64,000 nucleotides of DNA, taken from the NCBI GenBank assembly GCA_037043235.1, contig JAWRVZ010000004.1, forward strand, positions 5,516,001 through 5,580,000. Direction: 5' to 3'. This stretch comes from Rhodeus uyekii. Taxonomy: Eukaryota > Chordata > Actinopteri > Cypriniformes > Acheilognathidae. Each line of letters begins with the position of its first letter. The first letter of the stretch is position 1. Below the pieces are notes generated by a model. That model was not told where the DNA came from, did not search any database, and saw only the letters and a list, made by a program, of their open reading frames with translations. Below, piece by piece: positions 36,491 through 50,885 of this stretch. A program made the position numbers and the translations under genes.

Positions 36491-37099
36491 GGTCTCTACC
36501 CGCTGATCAATCTGCCATATAGATCATCCGTCTCTTTTACAATGTCACGTTAACATTATTTAAAAAAAAGATTGAATCACCCAAAGATATTAGCTTCTTT
36601 ATAATAGCTACTGTAGCTTAATACGGTCTATGAGTTTATTGACATGGCTGTTTACACCATGTTCACAAAAGAGCCGCTCTTTACTGCATACAGCACATAA
36701 ATACATATATCAATGCAGAATGGTGTGATCTGCAAGACTGTATTGACTGGCTACTGGGTTTTTTAGATAATGGATTCAAAAACAAAGATGTGACTTGTGT
36801 TTACAAGAGACAAAACTAAAGAACCACAGGACAAAAACGCTACAACTCTGTTCAGGAAGCAAAAGCTGTAGTGTGTGTGTGCGCGTGAATTCTGTAACCC
36901 GACCGGGAGATAAACAGGCCTGTTGTTTGTTTGTATTTCTCAGCTCTGCACATGTTTGTCAGGTCTAGATCCACTTTCACAGATTTACTACTCTTGTCCC
37001 CTCTGGCCTAGAGTACACTAGTGATCTCAGAGACTGCTTTAATGGAAAGATTCCTGTTCCTGCTCTCCAGGGGACAGGCACAAACACGTCAGCTACATC
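36491..37099. other. Non-coding spacer
   Basis: AT-rich, with GTGTGTGTGTGCGCG at about 36,872. Nothing else recognised. Confidence 0.4.
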
Positions 37100-37230
37100 A
37101 AGCTGTAGCCTAGCGGTTAGCGCACATGCTCTGACACTTTGGTTTTGTAGGTTTGAGCATTACTGGTGCATTTTTGCCCCTTTTCCTTTACATGACTTCC
37201 TAGAGTACTTTTTAAAATAAAACTATATAA
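37100..37230 (+). repeat. tRNA-derived SINE head (partial)
   Basis: A box-A-like TAGCCTAGCGG (37,106-37,116) followed 33 bases later by a box-B-like GGTTTGAGCAT (37,150-37,160) forms a split RNA polymerase III promoter of tRNA origin. It lies in GTAGCCTAGCGGTTAGCGCA, a wording seen in fish SINEs. Box B is decayed (GGTTCGA to GGTTTGA), so transcription is unlikely. The 3' body is not clear. Confidence 0.6.
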
Positions 37231-37256
37231 ATGTAATCATATTTTGTTCAATAGAA

Positions 37257-37585
37257 TTACACTACCATTCAAAAGTTTGAGGTCAGGAAGGAGGTCTTAT
37301 ATGATCACCATGCTTTTATCAAAAATACAATAAAATGGAAATATTGCAAAATATTACTGCCATTGAAAAAAGCAGTGGTCTATTTTAATGCATTTTAAAC
37401 TTGAATTTATTCCATTGATGACAAGGATGAATTTTCAGCATCATTCTGATGTCAATTTAGTTTAAGAAATATTTCTTATTACCAATGGAGAGAAAAGTTT
37501 GTTGTTGTTTTTTTTTTTCGAAAAGAAGAATATTTGAGATATATAAATAAATTTAATGCATCAACAATGACAAATAAGGACTTTG
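37257..37585 (-). repeat. Dispersed cyprinid repeat, minus orientation, decayed
   Basis: Starts TTACACTACCATTCAAAAGT with TTGAGGTCAG, then ATCAAAAATACAATAAAA, AATTTTCAGCATCATTCTGA and AAGAAATATTTCTTATTACC, and fades near AATTTAATGCATC. Same family as 4,387-4,815 and same orientation. Confidence 0.75.
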
Positions 37586-40878
<3,293 letters not shown>

Positions 40879-40886
40879 CTCTAGAG

Positions 40887-41039
40887 CGGTGGTTCTCAAG
40901 AGGGAAGAGGTCTCAGGATAGATTGTAAAATTAACATTACCAGTTTCTGTTAAAAGAAAAGTTTGGGGGGAAAAGCAGTTTGGTCAATTTCATTGAATAT
41001 TCTGTTGGACAATAGAGTCAAAACGGTTGAGAACCACTG
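40887..41039. mobile_element. Short hAT-type MITE
   Basis: A 153-bp element with ends CGGTGGTTCTCAA and TTGAGAACCACTG (12 of 13 matching the hAT terminal repeat CAGTGGTTCTCAA). It is flanked by 8-bp duplications CTCTAGAG (40,879-40,886) and TTCTAGAG (41,040-41,047) that differ at one base. It has no coding content. Confidence 0.85.
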
Positions 41040-41047
41040 TTCTAGAG

Positions 41048-41989
41048 GAGACGCTTCTGGGGTGTTTGTTAAGAAAAGTCTGAGAATCAGGAGTCAAGTC
41101 ACTTTCCATTTAATCTAACTGCTGTGAACAAGAAATAAAGAGATGTTACATAGATCTCATTTGTGATTTTGCTTCCTATAGGATGAAATTTGCTTTTGAT
41201 GAGCATCAAGGTCCAATTTAATATTTCTCTCCATCCCTTTACAATCAGATGAACAAGGAAAATCATTGTCAGCAAAGTGAGATGTTAATCACTGAAGGTG
41301 AGAATTGGTGGAGACGTTTTGGGATAGTCCAACTCAAGTGCAGGGGTATGCTGAGACTGTCCAAAGTTTATCACCCAGAAAAGATGATGAGGAAATGGTA
41401 ACATCCGTTTTATTGTTGCTTCAAATTAACCTTCAACACTGGAAAAAATACGGTTGGGTGACCTCTCTATTTTGTGAGATATCCATGCCTCCCTACATAC
41501 ACACTATCACTCTGCATAGCGAAATGTCAGAGACACAAAGGGCGTACCAACAAACAAGACATCACAAGATAGTTTGAGCTTTTGAACATGTTACAATAAA
41601 TTATGACGAGTATGTGACGCATTTTAGTAACTGGTTACTGAATAAAAATAGTAGTTAAAAACTCATTTTTTATATTTTCTGAAGAGAATGAATGTGCGGT
41701 TTTCCAACATGAGAGGTTTCTAGGTAGTTGAAAGGCTGTTCTGCATGATTACATACTGGTCCAAGTAAAAAGGGGTTAAAACAAAGTAGCAGTGCAAGTA
41801 TGAGACATTTTCAGCCATTTCAGCCTATCTGGCAGACAGATACAAAACTCATTTCTACAACAACTGCACAATTTGAGAAGGAATCAATTTTTTTTTTTAG
41901 TCGGTTCATCTAGCTCCTAGAACAAGCCTAAATGACTTGTTCATGAATCAAACTGAATTGCAAAGGAAACTTTTTGGTGAACAATGACT
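41048..41989. other. Non-coding spacer
   Basis: A 90-codon plus-strand frame at 41,305-41,577 resembles nothing I know and has no splice context. The rest is AT-rich. Confidence 0.4.
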
Positions 41990-42250
41990 TATTTTGATCC
42001 GTTTCTCACACAAACCTATTGTAATAACTTAAAAGACTTTGTAATATAGCATGTGAGTCATATGGACCATGCTATACTGATACTTTCACCTTTCTCTGTG
42101 ACCTTTTTGAAACCTGAAACTACCATTTACCATTTTGATCTATTTGCATGGGAAAGATCAACGAGTAGAATGAAGAAGTCATACAGGTTTGGAACAACCC
42201 AAAGAAGAATAAATTAAAGAATTTAAATTTTTGCATCAACTATTCCTTTA
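41990..42250 (-). repeat. Related dispersed cyprinid repeat (right part)
   Basis: GTGAGTCATATGGACCATGC followed by CTTTTTGAAACCTGAAACTA, then AAGTCATACAGGTTTGGAAC and a decayed tail TTGCATCAACTATTCCTTTA, follow the right half of a common cyprinid repeat related to the palindromic family. Confidence 0.6.
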
Positions 42251-42554
42251 AATATGTTAACGTATGGAGGAACGGTCCTGGAGCACAACCGGTGGGCAAA
42301 TGCACCATCAGCAGTTGTGCAAGTCAAATAAGGAGAGGAGGAAGAGAGAGAGAGGGAGAGATAGATAGAAAGTGAGAACCCTAAGTGCTTTCTCTCGCTG
42401 GCACAGAACAATGATTCACGTCATTGCCTGCTGTATCCCACAAATGAGGCATTACGTACAGCGGTTACTGCAGGAAACACGTCCTCTCTGTTCCTCTCAA
42501 CGCTCATTTCATTCTCATCCTTCTGTTTTCCTCTATTCATCCTCCACTTCACAT

Positions 42555-43000
42555 GGTATCAGAGCAGGCGGAAGGTCTCCCGCAACGACGGGCTGCAAAA
42601 TAACAACTGTCACCTTCAGCACAATTCATTAAAGCAATTTAACGTAGCCGCCTTCCAATGTAATTTTTATAATTGAAATTTAATTCTCCTACAATTTTTT
42701 TTCTTTTTTTTTTGGAAGGAGGGGGTTAATTGACATTTGTGGTAATTAATTGCCAGGCGGAGAGATGTTTATGTGGAGAAGTTAAAAACAAAAAGTGACA
42801 CAGAGCAAAAGAGAGTGGCGACGTGCTGAGACGGTCTCATCATCACGGCCTGCCCTCCTGCGGATTAAAGGAAAGGAGAAGGATGGAGGGATGGAAGGAG
42901 CGACTGCACTTCGCAGTCGGGGATTTAATTGCGCAAGGATTCCATTACCTCGGCACAAATGTCACGTTTGCTTCTGATCAGGGGCAAAGGCAGGGACTGG
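42555..43000. promoter_or_regulatory. Candidate enhancer with clustered homeodomain and Runx-like motifs
   Basis: Within about 30 bases lie TTAATTG (42,726-42,732), the Runx-like core TGTGGT (42,738-42,743) and TAATTAATTG (42,743-42,752), followed by CCAGGCGGAGAGATG. An AATTTTTATAATTGAAATTT stretch sits 70 bases upstream. CpG words (CCCGCAACGACGGGC, AACGTAGCCGCC, CGCAGTCGGGG) flank the cluster. There is no coding signal. Enhancer function and conservation are inferred. Confidence 0.4.
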
Positions 43001-43975
43001 CACCATGCCAATTCTACAGCACAGCAATGTGTTCTGCCAGTTGCAAGTAGAATACAAGTGTAAGTATGCTTATACAAAGCTGCAAAGTGAAAAAGACAGG
43101 AAGTGAATGAATGACAGTCAAGCATAAGTGTGAACGGACAGCAACACAAAAAGTGGGGCAAATGCATAGAGCCAGAAGCATCAACAAACCCAGATAAACC
43201 GAAAGAAAACAAAGCTAACATAAGGTTTTAAAAAGTTATCTTAAAGTTTGGGGTTTCAGGATATCGGTTCTCATAGACTAGACAAATGAGATGTCTTTAA
43301 TGTCTTCTCCTAAAATTAAACAATACTTCATTTATTTCCATTTATCCTAGGGAATTGTAAGAGAAATAAGTTGATAATTTTGAAACGCACTTTGAAGAAA
43401 AAAAATAAAATCTTTTTATCTATCTATCATCGGGGTGTAGTCACAGTGAAATACATACTTATTACTACAATGCAAAGCAAAAAGAATGAAGTAGCCTATA
43501 CAATTCAGATTCAGTCGCATGCTTCTCAAGGAAGAATATTGAAGATTACATACCAGAGTCACTTGTTTGGATGAGATTGACATTCCATTGTTCCAATCAG
43601 ATTTCAGCAAAGAAAACAAAGGGGTGGAACCATTGGATACGGTGCAGCGAGTTCAATCTGAAACAAAATGAGTAAAAAAGATGAGAGAGAGACGCATAAG
43701 TGCATATTAAGATCAGCAAATTACAAACAGGAATTGATACCATTCTCTAAAGGTGGGGGAAGTCCCTTAAATTCACTCAACCCACATAAACCTGGATGAT
43801 GACTCAAATGAGAAAGGAAAAAGGCAAAACGTGATGAAATCCAACCACAAATGCTTAATTTGGTGACAAATTAATTCCAGAAGTGACCTAAATGCATCTT
43901 AACGCATTTTCAGATTTTCAACAGAAAGCATTTCTGACACTTGTGATATTTACACAGAGCATCTGATAATCAGCT
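43001..43975. other. Non-coding spacer
   Basis: AT-rich; no repeat family or gene recognised. Confidence 0.4.
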
Positions 43976-44370
43976 CAAATCTGCAGTGTTGTTCTGATGA
44001 ATGGTAGTGACGACTCATCTAAGGAAATTCTGCGGCCACACACACTACTTGACAGAATTCTCTGGAACATTTTGTCAGATCCCGTAAGTCGGTGACACGT
44101 AGCTTAGACCAATCAGCATCCGTGGAGGTGATTTGCATAGTAAAACGCTTATTGTAGAGGTCAGCACTTACTCAAGTGTGTTCTCAGTCAGAGCGACAGG
44201 GAAACAAAAAGAGAGTGACAGAAAAAGGAGGGTATAAAATAATGTGAGAAAAAGAGAAAACAGAGAGGAGTCTCTGTCCTTCGTTAACCTGATGCAGATT
44301 TGTGTGGTGGCATTTCATTAATGCGAGGGCAAATTGCTTGGCTATTGTTGCCATGCTATTCAACAAAAGG
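43976..44370. promoter_or_regulatory. Candidate regulatory block with CCAAT and octamer motifs
   Basis: CCAATCAG (44,109-44,116) and the POU octamer-type ATTTGCAT (44,131-44,138) lie 14 bases apart, preceded by GTCGGTGACACG. The same block contains CTATTGTTGCCATGC near 44,343. CCAAT plus octamer is a classic promoter/enhancer pairing, but no exon or transcription start is visible beside it. Confidence 0.35.
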
Positions 44371-46223
44371 CTAGGTGATCATTTGAATATTTAAAATGTA
44401 CCTGGAAGCATTTTGAAGGCAATATAAAATTAATCAACATTGTGAACATTGCAATGATTTTAATGCACTTATATGCCTATTCATTTTACAAAAGACTACA
44501 GCACACAGGTTCCTCGTGTCACAATGAGAGAGAAATATCTAACTCGCAAATGCAAAATGAAGTTCTGTAAGTAAAAAAAAACACACACACCTCATATTCA
44601 GAACATTGTAGGATTAGAACAATGAAAAAATTCTTAGGTACATACAAACTCCATCCCATCCCCAGAGGGCAAATATTCACAGTCTGCCCCTAAAAGACCG
44701 GGTAAAAATCAACCCTTGCATTACAGCTCATCTCTATGTAATTCCTCTGCATGGAATTCAGCTAGCTCTAACCCCCTTAGTTGGCCGCATTCCTCTGTTC
44801 CGCGTCGGGCGCTGAGCAGCTTCAGATAAGAGCCGCTCTGATTAGCCGCCCGCGTTCTTGTCATTGCTGCAGAAAATACACGATCCCAAAAGACCCCTCG
44901 CTGGTATTTATGACTCTCACATCACTGAACTCCAAAAATAGGGAGTTTAAAAGGAGCAATAGGACATAGCTACAGGTAGAGAGAGAGAGAGAGAGAGAGC
45001 GCGCAAGCGAGAGGAGAAAGGACTTAAGTATTTAAAGAGCAGGTAAAGCACATGAAAGTGAAAAAGATGCATCATCCAAACTTCCTTGAAAGATATGAAA
45101 TGACAAAAAAAAAAAAAGTCAAATTTACATTAATCTTTAAATTAATGTGTAATTTTTACCAAACATGATCTTGTGGTAAGGCATGTAAAAACAAATCTGT
45201 CTGAATACATAGCTGTCAACAAGATTAGTCTGACTCAATCATCTACTTGATAATAACTAGTCAATCAGTCCACATCCACATGAATTTTATAGTTCGAAAC
45301 TTCGCTAATTGTAGGTTGTGTCCAAATTGAACTGTTGTTGACAAGTCCACTCAAAAGGGAAATTTAATTTAACAGAATCCCCTTTTCAACAACTACAATA
45401 ATGTTTCTGGATCTTATGAAATCACAATGTTACTCATTTAAATAATCTCCACCCATGAAATATGCAAAAAAGGGGGCAGTGGGCTGATTAAGCTGCACTA
45501 GAGAAGATGAAAAGTATTGCTGCTATGTTAAAGAAACATTTCAAAACCCCTTTGTCTTAAGGTGGACAAATTTAGTGATTAAAATGTATTTTTAACAACG
45601 TTCCTGAACATTGCAACCCCAACGTACATCTGAGTGTTGCACATTTTAAGGAGAACAGCTCGTTTTAGGTTTTTTTTGTAAGCTCTCTTTTGTTTGACGG
45701 TTCACTGCCCCTTAGTCAAATCATCTATGGTTTTGTTTGATGATTGTTGTGTGTATAACCGTAGCTTTAAGAAAAATCACGGTTAAATGGTGGATAACAT
45801 TGTATCTATAAAGTATAAGAAATAAAAACATTCAGTGAAATCAGTGCTTGAAATCCGTTCTGCACAGTCCTCTTGTTCGCTAACATAGTCGGGCTTGAAT
45901 TGGTTTGAAATGAATGTCATGCTTTATATTTACAATACAGCAGAACTTGCGGTTATGGAGGGGCGGGACATTTCCCAAACATGCACCAAGCGGCTAATCA
46001 ATCACAGCACATTCGTATTTCATAAGGAAAGGCTTCATCAAAAGAGGAACTTTACAGTGTGTTCTAGCCAGACTGAGAGAAAGGAGCTGTAATGTAAAAT
46101 ATGTGAAAACGTTTTTTTTTTCTTCGTTTTTTTCAATCAAGCAGGAAAACATATTTCAGTACACCTGGAGAAAGAAATCAAGACTTCGTAAAAGGGCATA
46201 ATAGGACACCTTTTATATATGTG
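44371..46223. other. Non-coding spacer with a (GA)11 tract
   Basis: 44,690-44,970 is GC-richer (TTCCGCGTCGGGCGCTGAGC, AGCCGCCCGCG) and may be another regulatory island. (GA)n at 44,977-44,999 is followed by GCGCGCAAGCGAG. The remainder is AT-rich. Confidence 0.4.
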
Positions 46224-47604
46224 CACTGCCTTGCAAAAGTATTCAAATGCCTTCATTTTTTCATATTTTGTTTTGTTGCTCTCCATGTTAAACTACCTTT
46301 TCCCCCCATTAATCTACACTCAATATACCATGACGAAGCAAAAATAATTGTGGGGAAAAAAAGTTACATTGCATAAATATTCATACCCTTCTTTGGGACA
46401 CTTGAAATTTAGCCCCTCAGCAATCCAATTTTGCTTGTAGAGGTTACTACACTTCAAGTGGAGTTAACCTGTGCAAATTTAATTGAATGGGTATGATTTG
46501 GAAAGGCAAACAAACCTCTCGATAAAAGGTCTAAAAAAAAAAAACAACTTACACATTCCCGTCTCTGAGCTCTACAGGCAGACACAGATCTGGGGAACAT
46601 TACCATATAAAAATTTTAAAAAAAGTATGAAACAAAACAAATGCTGCATTTAAGGTTCACAGAAGCATGGAGCCTTCACCTGCACAATACCATCCCAATA
46701 GTAAAATGTGGTGGTAGCAGCATCATGCTGTGAGATGTTTTTCATTGGCAGGGACTGAGCAACTGAGTAGAAGGAAAGCTCAACGCAGCAAAATATAGAG
46801 TTGGTCTTAACGAAAACCTAGTCAAGAGCATTCAGAACCTTGGACTGGGCAGAACGTTCACCTTCCAACAGGACAATGACCCTTTGCACACAGCTAAGAC
46901 AACGCAAGAGTGGCCTATGTCCTTGATTGGCCCAGCCAGAGCCAGTGCTTGAACTAGGGATGTGCGCTATGACTAATTTGTTAGTCATAGTCGTTTAAAC
47001 TGAAGTTTTGTAACCAACGAGTCTAAAAGTAAGAAAATCAAGCACGATTTTTAAGTTGCTGCTATTGACAAAGAAAACGCATGCTTTATCTGATGTATAG
47101 ATTTAGTTTCCGCTCATATATACTTTTAAACGCTTCGTTTTATTTTTTAAAACTGTAATGTAAAAATAAAATCGTTATTTGAGCTATAAAATCTTGTTTT
47201 TGTTTTCTCGTGTAGCCAACTTTTGTTTTCAACTAGTCGCAGCCGTACAGTGTAGTCAACTACACTCGCAGATCCCTAGCTTGAACCCAATCGAACATTA
47301 CCAGATAAACCAGTCCAACCTGACAAAGCTTAAGAGGATTTGAGGAGAAGAATGGCAGAACGATCGTAAAATGCAGATGTGCGAAGCTTGCACATCATAC
47401 CCAAAAAAACTTTACTGAGCTGCTTTACTGAGTTAAGGTTTTAAATACTTTTATTTCAGTTTTTCCTTGTCATAGATCTTTTTTCCTTTTTGCTTTATCA
47501 TTATAGTATATATCATGTAGATTGTTGTGGGGGGGGGTTAATTTAACATAAGGCAGCAATATAAAAAAACATTAAGGTGTTTGAAAGCTTTTGCAAGCTA
47601 CTGT
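46224..47604 (+). pseudogene. Tc1-like transposon, internally deleted and split by a hAT insertion
   Basis: Ends: CACTGCCTTGCAAAAGTATT on the left, and on the right CTTTTGCAAGCTACTGTA, its inverse with mismatches; TA-rich sites flank both. The leader (ATCTACACTCAATATACCAT) and AGACACAGATCTGGGGAA are recognisable, then the N-terminal half of the transposase is deleted. The plus strand continues TVLSIVKCGGSSIML-like, then FTFQQDNDPLHTAKTTQEW, which keeps the second catalytic Asp, and after the inserted element SQSQCLNPIEHY, which keeps the final Glu. The C-terminal third is present with stops. The catalytic triad is incomplete and the frame is broken. The hAT element sits inside the codons for Leu-Asn-Pro of the LNPIE motif. 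Confidence 0.88.
46955..47278. mobile_element. hAT-type MITE nested in the Tc1 pseudogene
   Basis: A 324-bp insert beginning TAGGGATGTGCG and ending with its near-perfect inverse (CGCAGATCCCTA; one mismatch in twelve). It is flanked by identical 8-bp duplications GCTTGAAC (46,947-46,954 and 47,279-47,286). Removing it and one duplication restores a continuous Tc1 match, so it landed after the Tc1 element. Subterminal GACTAA/TTAGTC and GTAGTCAACTAC words are short palindromes. No coding capacity. Confidence 0.93.
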
Positions 47605-49585
47605 ATATTGGCTATATACCAATCTTAATAGAGATGGACTCGAATAAAAGTGTAGAAACATCTCAAAGAGTTTTTGTTTTTTTTGTTAATTAATTTGCCA
47701 ATCTGGTTTTGGCTTTGTCATGACAATGAAAGGCTTGTAGATTGATGTGAAAATAACTTAAAGAATTTTAGCACAGATTGCAACCTCAAAGCAATAAGAT
47801 CTCCCTCTGGGCGTGCAAGAACTCATAAAGGTTTGAGTCAGCTACTTCATTTTGGTGGCATACCAGCTGCTCAATACAACACCCCTTGGCCTCTCCAACA
47901 TGTGGTTTTAATCCACACATTTCACACAAATTGCCAGCCCTGTCAGTCTCAGACAGAAACCAGTTACTAGCCACTTTAGAGTAGTTTGATAATTGCCAGT
48001 TATTTGTGTGTCAACTTTCCCACAACTGCGAAAAGACTAGAGAAATGTCACACTGTGTGTGATAAAATGAACTACATTCATGGCTTTGTTTCTGCTTTAT
48101 ATCAAAGACGTTGTCAACCACAATGAGACGCATAATCTAAAATAAAAGAAGAAAAAAAAAAGCCATTTAACCTGCTACCTATTTTTTTTACATGACACCA
48201 TTACAAACAAAACACATCCCTAATCTAAAGTAGATCACTTGCATAAATTAATTTCACAGATCTCCTAAAGCGCTCCTCCACGATCAAAAACTCACTGTTG
48301 TACATCTTACATCCTCGTTTTCCCTCTTGTCAAAAATTAAATGACTTAAGTACACATTGAGTAAAATACATTATTGCTAGTAAATTATCTCCGCCAATGA
48401 AATCGTTCCAAATAAAGCCAAAGCAGAATTATCCAGCGCGTCTCAAAGCTAACATACAATGGTTGAGTTTCATTACTGAATGAATCAGCGTTAAAAGAAC
48501 GATTCAATGATTCAGGCAGTCATGTTTTCTTTCCTGAATGAATCATCCGAAAGCTTAGGCAGCTGACTTTTTGCCCTTTCAGAAAACAAATTTGCAGGCA
48601 ACATTTGCCCACGAAACTGATTTCGGAGGCAGCATGACGGTTGAATGAGCTTGTGTGATACCCAAGCAAATACAATACTAACTCCGCACTATAAATTATA
48701 TTAATGAAAACATTAATTTACACACAAAATGACCACCACCAAAGAATGCATCTACGCTGCCTTGAAAAACTGATCAGAACCAGGTTTCTCAGGATACCAG
48801 CATATTTTTAATAGTTCTGTAAAAACGTATCACTTTTTGGGAAAGGTTTTGGACTCTTGGATGACAAAATCTACCATGGTTTCAAATGCCACAACTATTT
48901 GATTGCTTTGGGATATCAACACAAATTTTGGCCTAGATGCAGTTGACATGATTATGAACAAGTCCAAACTTGATTTTATGACCTGCCATATATAGGTTAC
49001 TTTCTAATAACAAAATAGATTAATAAATAGCATACATTTCAACCGCAGTGTTGTAACATAACATGATCAAAACGCATTTTCTTCAACACTTGAATAGTTT
49101 TCTATCAGATGAGACCATGTACCCCCGTAAGGAGTCAAGAGAAACTTAATACATATTATATAAAGTTTGAATGATCAAATTGGCTGATCATGGCGACAAG
49201 AAATCAGAAGTCTGTATCAGATGCAAAAATCCTCATCCGAGCATCCCTAATTCCCTTACCTTGTAAAGTCTCTGGCCTTACATGGTGAAAAGCAGTTCTT
49301 AATTTAAAAAAAGACCCAAGAACTACAAAATCCTTAACCTCAAGTATTAAACAGAGTGTACCAAGATTAATAGGCACCAGACAATAAAAACCCAATAAGT
49401 GTTCTGCTCACAGTAAATACTCTACACCGTTTTCATAGTTATACTGCATTATCATACAGCTGCACCTACCATTGCACTAAACAGCACTGAACTCAATTAC
49501 CACCACCATGATTGTGCAGCAATAAAGAAGTGTGAATCCTGAAACTGGACTTCATCCTCAAGACAATGACCTACCAAAGACAGGA
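47605..49585. other. Non-coding spacer
   Basis: AT-rich, with poly-A and poly-T runs. 48,420-48,700 is more complex, with CpGs. The sequence TTCCCTTAC|CTTGTAAAGTC at about 49,250 could be a minus-strand donor, but no acceptor was seen. Confidence 0.35.
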
Positions 49586-50060
49586 CAATTTAAGGGAGTG
49601 GCCTGCCTGCGGTGGTCTCTGTTTTGACCCGGCAGCACGGGAAGAGCCGGAGGAGATCGAGATGATTTAGAGCTCTTCTCTTAGACGTGCTGACAAGGTT
49701 AGAGGGTCAACACAGACATTAACAGGTCAGTGTGTGGCCCACTTGGGGACAATTACTCCTGGCCGTGGCTAAGTGGACACTTGATTGAACACGACAGTGC
49801 TGGGAATGCACCATCCCTTTAGATAACAATTCTAAGGACCATTTAGGATAAAAAGCCCTTGTGATACGCGCCTTTATGGCCCAAATTCATCTTGCTTTGC
49901 GCTTAAAAAAAAAAAAAAAAAATTAGCTGGCAGTGTGATCGAGGGGTTATTCTCTGGGCAGGAGGAAGAGAAACATTAGAGAGAGCTTGCATCCTTTGAT
50001 GCTTTCAGAGAGATCACACAAGAGCAAATACAAGGTGAGGGGGTTGTTGGAGGAATCCAT
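49586..50060. promoter_or_regulatory. Candidate conserved regulatory block
   Basis: Mixed-composition DNA with CpGs and homeobox-like words (GACAATTACTCC, CACTTGATTG, GATAACAATTC), interrupted by an A18 run at 49,904-49,921. No frame on either strand. Called on composition and motifs. Confidence 0.3.
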
Positions 50061-50461
50061 GAGATGGTTTATCTCAGTTTAGAAGATTGTTTCTCTTATC
50101 ACGCTGAGCCTGTTAATATGTGATTTGATTGTTTTGTTTGGGTTTATAGTCGATTACAAGCTGCGATATAATTAAATTCAAAAGAAGAATCTGCAGCATT
50201 TAAATTTTGATAATTGAGGTTATATGCATATCCAATTATTGCTGTTTTACAGCCAGTAAAAAAAACTAAAAAAACATGACTAACACACTGGCATCTTACA
50301 AGACAGAGCGATTGCAAAAATCGAATGCAAATGGACAAATTCATACTCCTCCAGAAAATCTGAACCCCTTTCTATAGACAACCTAGTTTATTATTCGACA
50401 ATTTCTCTTTTTCCAAGTGACATATCTCCGCCTAAATACTGCCAATTGCCAGGCTGTCAAT

Positions 50462-50477
50462 GGGGGGGGGGGGGGGG
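50462..50477 (+). repeat. Poly-G tract (16 G)
   Basis: A homopolymer of sixteen G, long for any genome and able to form G-quadruplex structures; prone to sequencing and replication slippage. Confidence 0.95.
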
Positions 50478-50885
50478 AAGAGATGGTGATATGCAGTGAG
50501 AGCATATGTTTTGTAAAAAGCATGCAAAATGAAAACAAGGTCTTTGGGTTGTTGTAAGCTGAGCTTGTATTGTGAGGGTTTCAGGCCTATGGATTGTTGG
50601 ATTGTTTACTTTAGACTTGGCAGCAGAAAATCATCTCCACATTGTCCTGCTCCTGCTGTCGGCTCGGACAGCATCGATTGCAGCTGTAGCGTGTTAGGGA
50701 GATGCAGAAGACACAGTTCACTTAAGTCTGGGCGCACGCTGTATGAGTTTTGCCACGATTTTGCTGTTAAGACAAATTTCAAGAATCACAAGAGATTTCT
50801 GACTTTTTTGGTGTATTTCACAGGCAAAACACTGCCAACAATAGAGCTCTGCCACTCCAATTTAGTTTGTCAAATATGGATGTAA
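50478..50885. other. Possible decayed transposon sequence
   Basis: A 118-codon plus-strand frame spans this stretch. The words GGGCGCACGCTGTATGAGTT, CAAGAGATTTCTGACTTTTT and AGAGCTCTGCCACTCCAATT feel familiar from a fish dispersed repeat, but I cannot name the family and see no clear ends. Confidence 0.3.
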
